From assembly GCA_016201275.1 (NCBI GenBank), contig JACQDB010000138.1, forward strand, positions 62,001 to 126,000: DNA of 64,000 bases. The letters are read 5' to 3'. Position 1 is the stretch's first letter. Every line of letters begins with the position of its first letter. The notes beneath the pieces were generated by a model. The model did no database searches. It was not told where the DNA came from and was given only the letters and a program-made list of their open reading frames with translations. Position numbers and translations under genes: made by a program. Below, one piece after another: positions 32,803-42,158 of this stretch. This DNA comes from Acidobacteriota bacterium. Lineage in GTDB: Bacteria; Acidobacteriota; Blastocatellia; UBA7656.

Positions 32803-35574
32803 ATGAAACGAACAATCTTCTTCTCACTGGTTATTTTATTACTGGCTTGGGGACAATCGGCGCAGGCGCAGACGGGCAGCTCGCTGTATCCGACCGCGCC
32901 CAACACTGACTGCTCGCTGTTTCCGGCAAAGGACGGGGCGACGACCACGCTTGCCCTGTCCATCACCTCAACCGCCACAGCCCTCTCGGTCTATAGCACG
33001 GCCTCGTTTCCTGCCTGCGGCGCGCTTAAGATTGATAACCGCGAAGTGGTCTTCTACACCGATAAGACCAGTAATAAATTCCTCAACGTCACGCGCGGGC
33101 GCGAAGGCACGGCGGCGCTCACCTTCGCAGCGGGCGTCAAAGTGGAAATGCCGGTGCTGGCCATACAGCACAACATCCACAGCGCGGCGCTTGAAGCGCT
33201 TGAGGCGAAAGTGGGCTACGTGGTATCAACGCCGGCGCTCGATAAAATCCTCATCGGCACGGCAGCGGGGCAATCCCAGTGGCTTGATCACACGCTCGAC
33301 CGCGTAAAAGATGTTACCATCACTAGCCCCACAAACGGTCACGCGCTGGTTTATCAAAACGGCTTGTGGGTCAACCAGGCAATCGCCAACAGCGGCACAG
33401 TGACGAGTGTTGCGGCAACCGTGCCGTCGGTCTTTGCCGTCTCCGGTTCGCCGATCACCACAAGCGGCACGCTCGCCATTACCTTCGCCGGCGGGCAAAC
33501 GCAAAACCGCGTGCTGGCCTCGCCTGATGGCAGTAGCGGCGCGGTCGCTCTGCGCGCTCTGGTTGCGGCAGACATTCCCAATCTTGCGGCCTCGAAGATC
33601 ACGAGCGGTCAGCTTGCCAACGCACGCGGCGGCACCGGCGTAGATTCCACCGGTGCGGGCAACGGCTATCTGCTGATCGGCAATGGCAGCGGCTTCGCCT
33701 TGAATCCACTGACCGCAGGCAGTGGCATCAGCATTACCAATTCGGCGGGCGGCATCACGGTTGCCTCGAATATCGGCAATGATTCGATGACGCAAAAGGT
33801 TAAGATTTCCAAAGGCGGCAGTCTGATCGGCACGCGCCAGGAAATCAATTTCATAGAGGGTAGTAACGCAACGCTGACGATAGCTGACGATAGCGTCAAC
33901 AATCGCGTCAGTATAACGGTTTCAGCGTCCGGTACGCTGGGAGTCAAGTATAACAATATCACCAACCCGGACGGCAATTTGGCGCTCTCGTTTGGCGCGA
34001 ATCTTTCGACGTTCAACTGGGCAACCGGCACTTCGACCAATAATCTATTCAACCTGACGACCGATGCCAATGCCAATGGTACAGGCTATTTGTTTAATGT
34101 CAACACCGGAAGCGGCGCAACCGTAACGCCGGCGCGCCTTGCCGCCAATGGCAATGGTGTTGAGTTGACAGCCGCAGGTTTGTTGCAGTCCATTGGCAGC
34201 GGCGCGATTGATGCCACAAAATACAAGGGAAATTCTGCGCCTTCGGCAAGCGAATTTTCTTATCTTTCCGGCGTGACCTCAGCGATCCAGACGCAGTTGA
34301 CAGCGCGTGCGCTTGCGGCGACGACCATTACGGCGGGCGCTGGACTGATCGGCACTGGCGACCTGAGCGCCAACCGCACCTTTGACGTAGGCGCGGGCGC
34401 GGGCATCTCGGTTGCCGCCGACAGCGTGGCAATTGATCAGTCGTTCAATCCAACCTGGACGGGCGCGCATACCTTCAACTCCGGCACCACACCCGGCAAC
34501 GTGGTTTCCGTGTTGATAGACCAGCCGGGCAGCGCCGGGCAGCGCGATTCCCACAACATCCTCATGCGCGGCGCGGCCTACGATACGTCGGGTCATAACG
34601 CCGACTGGAAGCAGTTTGTTGACGTGACCTCGAATGCCGCGGCGAGTAGCTGGACATTGCAGAGCCGCGTGGATTCCGGCAGCTTCACGAATCGCTTTTC
34701 GGTAAGTGATGGCGGGGTTGTGGCGGCAACCTCATTCAGCGGTGATGGTTCTCAGCTTACAGCCTTGAACGCCTCGAACCTGGCAAGCGGGGCGGTCGCC
34801 AATTCCCTGCTTGATTCCGACCTTGCGGCACTCGGCAATAACTCGTCGAACGGTCTGTGGTCTCGCACTGGCAGCGGCGCAGGCGCGGCGCGCACCATCA
34901 TCGGCACGACCAATCAAATCGTCGTTACCAACGGCGATGGCGTGGCTGGCGATCCGGTGCTCAACATTGGTGCCAATGTCCTGACCAACAGCAGCACCCA
35001 CACGCTGACCAACAAAACGCTTGATGCCGAAGATACCGGCAACATTATCACCACGCCTGCAAAGGTTTTTCTGGCAGCTGCCGGGTGCAACAACGCGACC
35101 GCCGCGAGCTTCTGGGACCTGCCGACCGCTTCGGCAGCTTCCGCTGCCTGCGTGACCGGCACGAATATCCAAAAGGGCGTGCTGGATTTCGCGGACACAT
35201 CGGGCGGCTTCTCCGCGCAAAACACCATGGTCTTGCCCGCAGACTTCACGGGCAACATTGACGCCAATATCTATTGGACGACAACAGCGACCTCCGGAAA
35301 CGTCAAATGGTCGCTCTCGACCTCCTGCACGGCGACCAACGCCGCGGCCACCGACGATCCGAGTTTCAACACCGCCTCGACTGTAACGACCGCCGCGCCG
35401 GGCACGGCCAACCGCGTACAGACCTCGACAATCACGAACCTGACGATTACCGGCTGTTCGGCTGGCAAGCTTCTTCACCTGAAGATATTCAGAGATGGCA
35501 ATGATGGTTCCGATAGTCTGTCAGCTACAGCCAGACTGCTCGGCATTGAGCTAACGCTCCGCCGTGCCATGTAA
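32803..35574 (+). CDS. Tail-fibre-like protein with Sec signal peptide
   Basis: 923 aa from ATG 32,803, two bases after the glycosyltransferase stop. An in-frame ATG at 32,560 would overlap that gene and is rejected. Residues 1-22 are a textbook signal peptide with an AQA cleavage site. The rest is Thr/Ser/Gly/Ala-rich beta sequence with fibre-like repeats (SPITTSGTLAITFAGG, GVTSAIQTQLTARALAA, SSTHTLTNKTLDAEDTGN), as in long phage tail fibres. A secretion signal on a virion-type fibre is unusual. Confidence 0.75.
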   Translation: MKRTIFFSLVILLLAWGQSAQAQTGSSLYPTAPNTDCSLFPAKDGATTTLALSITSTATALSVYSTASFPACGALKIDNREVVFYTDKTSNKFLNVTRGREGTAALTFAAGVKVEMPVLAIQHNIHSAALEALEAKVGYVVSTPALDKILIGTAAGQSQWLDHTLDRVKDVTITSPTNGHALVYQNGLWVNQAIANSGTVTSVAATVPSVFAVSGSPITTSGTLAITFAGGQTQNRVLASPDGSSGAVALRALVAADIPNLAASKITSGQLANARGGTGVDSTGAGNGYLLIGNGSGFALNPLTAGSGISITNSAGGITVASNIGNDSMTQKVKISKGGSLIGTRQEINFIEGSNATLTIADDSVNNRVSITVSASGTLGVKYNNITNPDGNLALSFGANLSTFNWATGTSTNNLFNLTTDANANGTGYLFNVNTGSGATVTPARLAANGNGVELTAAGLLQSIGSGAIDATKYKGNSAPSASEFSYLSGVTSAIQTQLTARALAATTITAGAGLIGTGDLSANRTFDVGAGAGISVAADSVAIDQSFNPTWTGAHTFNSGTTPGNVVSVLIDQPGSAGQRDSHNILMRGAAYDTSGHNADWKQFVDVTSNAAASSWTLQSRVDSGSFTNRFSVSDGGVVAATSFSGDGSQLTALNASNLASGAVANSLLDSDLAALGNNSSNGLWSRTGSGAGAARTIIGTTNQIVVTNGDGVAGDPVLNIGANVLTNSSTHTLTNKTLDAEDTGNIITTPAKVFLAAAGCNNATAASFWDLPTASAASAACVTGTNIQKGVLDFADTSGGFSAQNTMVLPADFTGNIDANIYWTTTATSGNVKWSLSTSCTATNAAATDDPSFNTASTVTTAAPGTANRVQTSTITNLTITGCSAGKLLHLKIFRDGNDGSDSLSATARLLGIELTLRRAM

Positions 35575-35596
35575 CTGATCTTCCTGTCCAACGCTT

Positions 35597-36622
35597 ATGA
35601 AAAAGTTATTCGCAATTCTATTTTTAATCGCCATGCTCTGCCTTGCGCCCGCGCCGAAGACCAATGCCGAGGTCATAGCGAAATCCTGGAGGCCGCGCGC
35701 CTTCACGTTTGCCGCTGCGGAGATCCGCATCCGACAGATTGGAACAGATAGCGAGGGTCGGCTGTATGTCCGGCTGACGGCTTCGCGTGATGACCAGTTC
35801 CTCGACGAATCACGGTTGTTCGTCTTTCAGAATCCACCGATCCGCACACTCGGCGGCCTCGACCCTGAGCGAGCGCTTGAGGAGATCGTCGGCGAGGCGG
35901 TGCGAGTTGCCTACAATCACCCGGCCTATTTCGCCACCCTGACGGTTTACCCGGATCCCAACAACCCGGCGTCTGTGGCCTGCGACGGCGACATGGGAAC
36001 GAACGGCAACGCCAGTTATGCGACCGCCCATTCAACGGCAGACTGCGCCGATTGTTCCGGCTCTTCGCTCCTGACGGCAGAAAACTCCGGCAGCGATCTG
36101 GGGAGCGGTACGACCTACAGCGTCATCCGTAGCGTCCTGAATTTCGACGCCTCAGCCCTGGGAAGCGGCAGCACCATATCAGCGGCCACGCTTTCGGTTA
36201 AACCGGCGTCACAGCCTTTCGATTACACGGGCGCGGCGACGCTTCAACTTGTCACCAACAGCGTGACCTCCAATGTCGCCTATAACACATCGGACTTTAA
36301 TTCATTTGGCACGACGGATCAGGCGACGGCGATCAGCTGGTCGGCGTTGAGCGCAAATACCTACGCCGATTTCACGCTCAACTCTACGGGACGTGGCAAT
36401 ATCTCGAAGACCGGGGTGTCGCATTTCGGCCTGCGCGCCAGCCAGGATGTGTCGAACACCCAGCCAACTCTTGGGACTGACCCTGGGTTTTCGAATCAAG
36501 GGGGGGAAGTCTGCTATTTCTATGGCTCAGAGACAACCGGAACCACATCCGACCCAAAACTTGTGATCACCTACACGCCTGCCGCTGGAAGTATGGGCAG
36601 GCGCATTTACTGGATTGGCTAA
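35597..36622 (+). CDS. Secreted DNRLRE-like beta-sandwich protein
   Basis: 341 aa with a signal peptide (about 1-24, ending NAE). The domain at about 150-330 has SVIRSVLNFDASALGSGSTI, then ISAATLSVKP and LVITYTP at the end, the pattern of DNRLRE/CBM-like beta sandwiches found in secreted adhesins. An N-terminal part (25-130) resembles a small fibre-attachment domain. Possible adhesin in the fibre cluster. Confidence 0.65.
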   Translation: MKKLFAILFLIAMLCLAPAPKTNAEVIAKSWRPRAFTFAAAEIRIRQIGTDSEGRLYVRLTASRDDQFLDESRLFVFQNPPIRTLGGLDPERALEEIVGEAVRVAYNHPAYFATLTVYPDPNNPASVACDGDMGTNGNASYATAHSTADCADCSGSSLLTAENSGSDLGSGTTYSVIRSVLNFDASALGSGSTISAATLSVKPASQPFDYTGAATLQLVTNSVTSNVAYNTSDFNSFGTTDQATAISWSALSANTYADFTLNSTGRGNISKTGVSHFGLRASQDVSNTQPTLGTDPGFSNQGGEVCYFYGSETTGTTSDPKLVITYTPAAGSMGRRIYWIG

Positions 36623-36643
36623 TCTATTTCGCAGGAGAAAAAC

Positions 36644-37069
36644 ATGAAACTGAAATTGCAACACACCGTTTTATCCATCATCGCCTTCATCTGTATGCTC
36701 GGTATCTGTCTGGCCGACGAACCACAGAAAGCAAAGCTCGCACAACCGGCAGCGCCGTCCGCGCCCGAACGCGTGGCGCTCACCGATGCCGAGCAGAAGC
36801 AACTTGCGCCCGTCGCGCAGGGGTTTCTCGACACTCGATCCGCGTATCAAAAAGCGCTCGGTGACGCCCAGTCGGTTGATGTTGGCGACTGTGCGAAAGT
36901 CACGGCAGCGGTCGCCAAGCTGCAACTGGCGCTTGAAAGATTCATGAACGCCGACGCGGCGCTCACAAATATTCAAGATCGCTTTGCAGAGGCGCATAAG
37001 TGCGAGGGTTGCAAGCTTCACAATGACTTGAAATCACTCGTTAAACCGCCAGCCGCGCCCAAGCCATAG
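36644..37069 (+). CDS. Small secreted helical protein (141 aa)
   Basis: Signal peptide at 1-24 (ending CLA), then a proline/alanine linker, helices with conserved-looking Cys (DCAKVTAAV, HKCEGCKLH) and a PPAAPKP tail. AGGAG precedes the ATG. Family not recognised. The CxxC could bind metal or form a disulphide in the periplasm. Confidence 0.6.
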   Translation: MKLKLQHTVLSIIAFICMLGICLADEPQKAKLAQPAAPSAPERVALTDAEQKQLAPVAQGFLDTRSAYQKALGDAQSVDVGDCAKVTAAVAKLQLALERFMNADAALTNIQDRFAEAHKCEGCKLHNDLKSLVKPPAAPKP

Positions 37070-37145
37070 CCATACTTGATTGACCCAGACAATCGCCTCA
37101 AAATCCGCGGCTACATACCTGACTGACCCAAAATTGAGAATCGCC

Positions 37146-39896
37146 ATGCTGAAGAGAATCATTATTGCCGTCTGCCTGCTTACTGCCTACTGCTTACTGC
37201 CTACTGCTTACTGTTACGCCCAAGACCCTAACTCTTGCACGATCACTGGCAAAATCTGGAAGGCAGACCGTGTACCAGCGGCAAACGTCACCCTGAAGAT
37301 CGTCAAGATCGTTTCGCCTGGCAACGTGGTGTCAACTGAATCTCGCCCTTTTGTGTCAGGCGCAGATGGCACGATCACGATCACGGCGATTCAGGGTGCG
37401 GACATCTGGCTGTACGGGGCGGCGCAGGGCTTCAACCTCGAAGGCGGCAAGCGCATCAGTGTGCCAATATCGGCAACAGCTAATCTCGGCGATTTGATTG
37501 CGCTTACGACAACACCGGCGCAAGGTATCCTCTTCAAAGACGAGGGCGTGGCGCTGGGGTTGATGGGTACGATCAATATCACCGGCGGCGGCGTTACCGC
37601 AACAAGGCCTTCGCCTGGGGTCGTCAATATCACGGTGCCCTCGACCTCCGCAAACGTGCTGACGACGCTTGGTGATATGGCCTACAGAGGCTCGACGGAA
37701 CTTGAAAGGCTGCCCGGCAACACCTCGACGACACGTAAGTTTTTGCGACAGGTAGGTACGGGTTCAGCGAGCGCCGCCCCCGCGTGGGACACCCTTCAGG
37801 CTGGCGATCTGCCCGCAGGGATAGATGCGGCGAAGCTTGGCGCAGGCGCGGTCAGCAATGCAGAGTTCGGCTATCTCGACGGGGTGACCGGGGCGCTGCA
37901 ATCGCAGATAGACGGCAAGGCCGCATCTTCGCACGCCCACACCATCGGCGATACGACAGGCTTGCAGACGGCGCTCGATGCGAAGTTGCCGATTGCCGGT
38001 GGGACGATGACCGGGGCGCTGACGCTTGCGGGCGCGCCGACGGCGAATCTTCATGCGGCGACCAAGCTTTATGTGGACAGTGCGGTTGCCGGTGTCAGTC
38101 CGATCTGGGGCAGCATCGGCGGGACGCTCAGTAATCAAACCGATTTGCAGGCGGCGCTCAATGGCAGGCTGACGCAGGCGGCGGCGGATATGCTCTACGC
38201 CGCCATCGGCCATAATCACAGCGGCGTTTACGAACCGGCCAACGCCAATATTCAAGCGCATATTGCCAGCACCTCGAACCCGCACAGCGTCACGAAGTCG
38301 CAGGTCGGGTTGGGTAACGTCTCCAATGCCTTGCAGTTGATTGCCGCCAATAATCTGTCCGATCTGGTCAGCGCCTCTACGGCGCGAACCAATCTTGGTC
38401 TGGTGATCGGCACAGACGTAGAGGCGCACGACGCCGACCTGACGGCAATCGCTGCGCTTTCCGGCACCTCGGGTTTCCTGAAAAAGACCGCCGCCGATAC
38501 CTGGGCACTTGACACCAACACCTATCTGACCGGCAATCAGAGCATCACGGTATCGGGTGATGCGACGGGCAGCGGCGCAACTTCGATTGCCCTGACACTG
38601 GTGACCGTCAACAGTTCGGCGGGCAGTTTTGGCGGTGCTACCAAATCACTGACCGCAACAGTCAATGGCAAGGGACTGATTACCGCGCTTTCCGAGCAGG
38701 CGATTGCGATTTCCGAATCGCAGGTAACGAATCTGGTGAGCGACCTGGCCGGGAAACAGGCGTCGGATGCAGAGTTGACGGCGCTGGCCGGATTAACCTC
38801 TGCCGCTGACAAATTGCCCTACTTTACCGGCCCAGGTACGGCATCGCTTGCCGATTTTACAACCTTCGGGCGCTCGTTGATTGACGATGCCAGCGCCAGT
38901 GCCGCCCGCACGACTTTGGGGGTAGTAATCGGAACCGATGTGCAGGCGTATTCGGCTCGGCTCGGCGAAGTCGCAAGCATCGGCTCTGCTTTACAACAGC
39001 TTCGCGTCAATGCCGGAGGCACGGCACTCGAATACTTTACGCCATCTTCGGGCGCGACACTCGGCGCGAATACCTTTACAGGCAGGCAGACTATTCAACT
39101 GACCAGTGAGCAACTTCGTCTCGGTTATGATGGCAGCAACTACGCGGCCTTTACGATTGGCTCATCTGGCATATTGGCAATCGCGCCGACCGGCAACACG
39201 ATAGAACAGCGCAATGGTTCAAGCGGTCAGATTTCTTATGTGTACGGCACCTACACCGATTCATCCAATTACGTGCGACTGGCGTTGATGGGCGGCGGTA
39301 ACTACACGGCAATTCAATCGCAGGCCGCAGGCTCCGGCGTTGGTGAAAATGTCTTTTATATCACCAACCAACAAAACGCTGGGATCGAAATGCAGACCAA
39401 CAACACGACGCGCTGGCGGTTTGAAAAGGACGGGCATTTGCTACCCTACGGGCAAGATAATGCCCTCGACGTAGGTTCGGTTTCCAAACAGGTTCGCACC
39501 GGCTATTTCGGTACATCAATCGTCAATGCCGGAACCTTAACGGTTGGCGGTAAGTCCACCTTTAATAGCGCGGTTGTTGAAACCCCTGTCACCCTGACGG
39601 ATGCTGCGACCATCGCGGTTAACGCAAGTTTAGGTAACAATTTTATCTGCACACTGGGCGGCAATCGCACACTTGGCAATCCCACGAACGGCACAAACGG
39701 GCAGCAACTTACCTTTGAACTGGTGCAGGACGCCACCGGCTCACGAACGCTCACACTCGATACCAAGTATGCTTTCGGCACGGATATTACCGGCGTCACC
39801 CTCACAACCACCGCCAACAAACGGGATTTTTTAACCGTAGTGTACAACGCAACCGCCGACAAATGGTTTGTGAGAGGATTTATTAAAGGGTACTGA
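37146..39896 (+). CDS. Long tail-fibre-like protein with signal peptide
   Basis: 916 aa from ATG 37,146 (a TTG at 37,080 is not needed). Residues 1-25 are signal-peptide-like, encoded by near-perfect repeats of CTGCTTACTGCCTA. A CarboxypepD/Ig-like start (ITGKIWKADRVPAANVTLKIV) is followed by classic tail-fibre repeats, including SNPHSVTKSQVGLGNVSNAL and GTMTGALTLAGAPTANLHAATKLYVD. The C-terminal half is beta-rich. The stop overlaps the next ATG (TGATGAAA). Confidence 0.8.
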   Translation: MLKRIIIAVCLLTAYCLLPTAYCYAQDPNSCTITGKIWKADRVPAANVTLKIVKIVSPGNVVSTESRPFVSGADGTITITAIQGADIWLYGAAQGFNLEGGKRISVPISATANLGDLIALTTTPAQGILFKDEGVALGLMGTINITGGGVTATRPSPGVVNITVPSTSANVLTTLGDMAYRGSTELERLPGNTSTTRKFLRQVGTGSASAAPAWDTLQAGDLPAGIDAAKLGAGAVSNAEFGYLDGVTGALQSQIDGKAASSHAHTIGDTTGLQTALDAKLPIAGGTMTGALTLAGAPTANLHAATKLYVDSAVAGVSPIWGSIGGTLSNQTDLQAALNGRLTQAAADMLYAAIGHNHSGVYEPANANIQAHIASTSNPHSVTKSQVGLGNVSNALQLIAANNLSDLVSASTARTNLGLVIGTDVEAHDADLTAIAALSGTSGFLKKTAADTWALDTNTYLTGNQSITVSGDATGSGATSIALTLVTVNSSAGSFGGATKSLTATVNGKGLITALSEQAIAISESQVTNLVSDLAGKQASDAELTALAGLTSAADKLPYFTGPGTASLADFTTFGRSLIDDASASAARTTLGVVIGTDVQAYSARLGEVASIGSALQQLRVNAGGTALEYFTPSSGATLGANTFTGRQTIQLTSEQLRLGYDGSNYAAFTIGSSGILAIAPTGNTIEQRNGSSGQISYVYGTYTDSSNYVRLALMGGGNYTAIQSQAAGSGVGENVFYITNQQNAGIEMQTNNTTRWRFEKDGHLLPYGQDNALDVGSVSKQVRTGYFGTSIVNAGTLTVGGKSTFNSAVVETPVTLTDAATIAVNASLGNNFICTLGGNRTLGNPTNGTNGQQLTFELVQDATGSRTLTLDTKYAFGTDITGVTLTTTANKRDFLTVVYNATADKWFVRGFIKGY

Positions 39897-40516
39897 TGAA
39901 ACAATTACTTTTAACAATACTATTGCTATTTAGTTCATCCGCGTTAGCTGGCGGGATTTTTTTTGATAACTCAGCGGCCACCCTGCCTGGAAGTGGTGCA
40001 AGTGATAACGCGGTGGGCGGCATAACGGCCTGGACGAATCCCGGCAACATTACCGCTAATGACTCGACTTTTGCGACCTATAATAGTAGCACCAACTCCA
40101 ATGATTTATCCCAATACCTCAAAGCTACGAATTTCGGATTTGCCGTAAGTGGCACAATCAACGGCATCGTGGTTGAAATTAGACACGCGAAAAGCCATTC
40201 TGGGGGTGACTACAAAGACTTGGTGGTTAAGTTGGTCATCAACGGCACGGTGTCCGGCAATAACAAGGCCGACACCGCTACCCAGTGGCCGTCATCCGCA
40301 ACCGTGGCTACCTACGGCAGTAGTAGCGATTTGTGGGGGACGACTCCCACCGCCACAGATATTAACGCCTCAAATTTCGGCTGTGTCCTGCAAATACAGG
40401 ATGCGACCAGCGCCGAAACCGGTTTTGCAATGGTGGATTATTTCAAAATCACTGTCTATTACACGCCGGATACGTCGTATTTGCAAAAACAGGCGGGCTT
40501 CTTCATGAAACCCTAG
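39896..40516 (+). CDS. Secreted beta-sandwich protein (206 aa)
   Basis: A short signal peptide (residues 1-19, ending ALA) precedes a beta-rich domain with GGITAWTNPGNITANDSTFATY and FGFAVSGTINGIVVEIRHAK, a pattern seen in phage or bacterial proteins of the same group as the 35,597 protein. Located between fibre genes, so likely a fibre tip, adhesin or secreted coat factor. Confidence 0.6.
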   Translation: MKQLLLTILLLFSSSALAGGIFFDNSAATLPGSGASDNAVGGITAWTNPGNITANDSTFATYNSSTNSNDLSQYLKATNFGFAVSGTINGIVVEIRHAKSHSGGDYKDLVVKLVINGTVSGNNKADTATQWPSSATVATYGSSSDLWGTTPTATDINASNFGCVLQIQDATSAETGFAMVDYFKITVYYTPDTSYLQKQAGFFMKP

Positions 40517-40566
40517 AAGAAGCCCGCGTTCCATTACGCTTATTTTTTGAAAGGACAATTCTACAA

Positions 40567-40863
40567 ATGGCAACTATTCATGCAGGTCAGAAAGTCACGG
40601 TCAATGTTCATTTTACCGATAACTACGGCAATGAAGTGCAGCCGGTTGGCGCGGTCGTCTGGTCGTCAAGCGACGATCTGGCGATTCGCGTCACGCCCAA
40701 CCCGGACGTACCGACTGCTGCCGAAGTGCGCTCACTCGGCAAGGCCGGAACCTTCGGCATCACCGCCACCAACGGCGCGGTTAGTGTGCAGGCTACCGTC
40801 GAAGTGTTGACGAATCAACTGGCTGGCGGATTCATAGATTTCGGCACACCGAGCGAAGCCTAG
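40567..40863 (+). CDS. Small Ig-like (BIG2-type) domain protein
   Basis: 98 aa. VHFTDNYGNEVQPVGAVVWSSSDDLAI...GKAGTFGITATNGAVSVQATVEVL is a single Ig-like fold of the type found on phage virion surfaces and bacterial adhesins. No signal peptide. The stop codon lies inside a terminator-like hairpin. Confidence 0.7.
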   Translation: MATIHAGQKVTVNVHFTDNYGNEVQPVGAVVWSSSDDLAIRVTPNPDVPTAAEVRSLGKAGTFGITATNGAVSVQATVEVLTNQLAGGFIDFGTPSEA

Positions 40864-40888
40864 AGCGGTTTTCACCAAAACCGCTCTA
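40861..40888 (+). terminator. Hairpin at the end of the fibre block
   Basis: TAGAGCGGTTTT (40,861-40,872) and AAAACCGCTCTA (40,877-40,888) form a perfect 12-bp stem with loop CACC. It begins at the stop codon. Only ATTT follows, so termination efficiency is uncertain. The internal T run would serve either strand. Confidence 0.65.
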
Positions 40889-40908
40889 ATTTGGGCAACC
40901 AACTCCTT

Positions 40909-40995
40909 ATGGCGGTTCAGGTTTATCGGGATGTCCCTGCATATCCTAATTTCCATTTCACCACGGATGCTAACGGGCATATCACCAACGGCTAA
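40909..40995 (+). CDS. Possible 28-residue peptide
   Basis: A short ORF beginning MAVQVYRDVPAYPNF, preceded by ACTCCTT rather than a good ribosome site. Similar tiny virion-associated peptides occur in fibre clusters, but support here is weak. Confidence 0.3.
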   Translation: MAVQVYRDVPAYPNFHFTTDANGHITNG

Positions 40996-41070
40996 CCATC
41001 AAATCGGACGAACAAGGAACAGGGCGGCGTATAACATACACTCAAATTCTTACGATAGGATATATGACCA

Positions 41071-41748
41071 TTGCAAAAGCTAACCGAAATTCTGCAAACC
41101 TGGCCATCTATTGTCGCAGGCGCTTTCGCCGCCATCGGCGCGCTACTTGCATCCTACAAGAGACTGAACCGCAGATTTTTACAGCCGTATCTCAACCGGC
41201 GCAAAAACCTGCGCGAGCTCGGCGACCGCAAGGACGCGCTGCTTGACCTCGTCGGGCGAAAGGATGAGATTGTAGCCCTGCTGGGACAAAACCTTGAAGA
41301 ACGGGCGGCGCTGCATCGCATTGAGGCGATGCTCAAACCCAATGGCGGCACCTCGCTGTTTGACGCCATTGCGCGCATCGAACGCCAGATGGCGATCAAT
41401 CAGACGGCGCAGCGCCTGGTCTTAATCGAAGACACGGCAATGATGTTCTGGACCGACGCCGACGGGCGCAACATCCGCGTCAGCAAAGCCTATGCGGAAC
41501 TTGTTGGGCGCTCGCCCGACGAGATGCTGGGCGAAGGCTGGAAGTCGCACGTCGCCGCGCATTGCCGCCGTGCGGTTGCAGAAGAATGGAACTCAGCCGT
41601 CCGCGACCGCCGCGAATACTACCAGCGGCTTGATATGGAGAACCGCACCACGCACAAACTCATCACCGCCGATGTCGCCGCCCTGCCCGCCAAGGTGCAG
41701 GGGCAGGTGGTCGGCTACGTTGGCCGCATCACGCTTGTTGACAACTAG
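41071..41748 (+). CDS. Membrane-anchored PAS-domain protein
   Basis: 225 aa from a TTG start (AGGA 10 bases upstream). One hydrophobic helix (about residues 12-29) is followed by a basic, charged coiled-coil linker and a C-terminal PAS domain: DTAMMFWTDADGRNIRVSKAYAELVGRSPDEMLGEGWKSHV...REYYQRLDMEN, which matches PAS S-box repeats closely. No histidine kinase, GGDEF or methyl-accepting domain is attached. It lies just before a receiver-like gene and the endolysin. A sensor or lysis-timing role is inference. Confidence 0.78.
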   Translation: MQKLTEILQTWPSIVAGAFAAIGALLASYKRLNRRFLQPYLNRRKNLRELGDRKDALLDLVGRKDEIVALLGQNLEERAALHRIEAMLKPNGGTSLFDAIARIERQMAINQTAQRLVLIEDTAMMFWTDADGRNIRVSKAYAELVGRSPDEMLGEGWKSHVAAHCRRAVAEEWNSAVRDRREYYQRLDMENRTTHKLITADVAALPAKVQGQVVGYVGRITLVDN

Positions 41749-41792
41749 GCGAGCCGTCGCTTCGCCTGTTCCCTTACGCAATCTGAATCATC

Positions 41793-42158
41793 ATGCAAGC
41801 ACGCATTCTGGTCGCCGTTTATGGCGCTCACCGGCAGGGCGTTGTCTCTGCCCTGCCCGACTATGAGGTACGTGTGCCAGGCGGTCAGGTTGACGCGCTC
41901 GACGCCATTGCCGCAGCCGAACAGCGCGGCAGGCGCTTTGATCTGCTAGTGCTCGATGCCGGGATGCCGGAGTGTCTGGAAGCGGCGGAGTATGCGAAGG
42001 ATTTGGGCTGGCGTGCGCCGGTGATTTTCGTTTCGACGACGGATGATCTGGAATTGCGCCTGAAGGCGAGCGCGATACGTTGCGACGCGTTCTTGGTGCT
42101 GCCTGATGAGTTGGAGCAATTGCAGCCGCTGGTTGCGGTGCTGATGGAGGAGCAATGA
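41793..42158 (+). CDS. Degenerate response-regulator receiver-like protein
   Basis: 121 aa, the size of a lone REC domain. FDLLVLDAGMPE places an Asp at the phosphorylation position, and APVIFVSTTDD gives the Ser/Thr switch region. The conserved Lys before the last Pro is missing (FLVLPDE instead of LxKP), and the N-terminal acidic pair is not evident (ILVAVYG). It may be a pseudo-receiver working by binding. Follows the PAS gene and overlaps the endolysin (ATGA). Confidence 0.7.
   Translation: MQARILVAVYGAHRQGVVSALPDYEVRVPGGQVDALDAIAAAEQRGRRFDLLVLDAGMPECLEAAEYAKDLGWRAPVIFVSTTDDLELRLKASAIRCDAFLVLPDELEQLQPLVAVLMEEQ

Noticed and set aside
41064-41246. 60-aa frame starting at an ATG just before the PAS gene
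   Set aside because: Basic composition and lies in a different frame to the PAS-domain protein, which is a clear family match.
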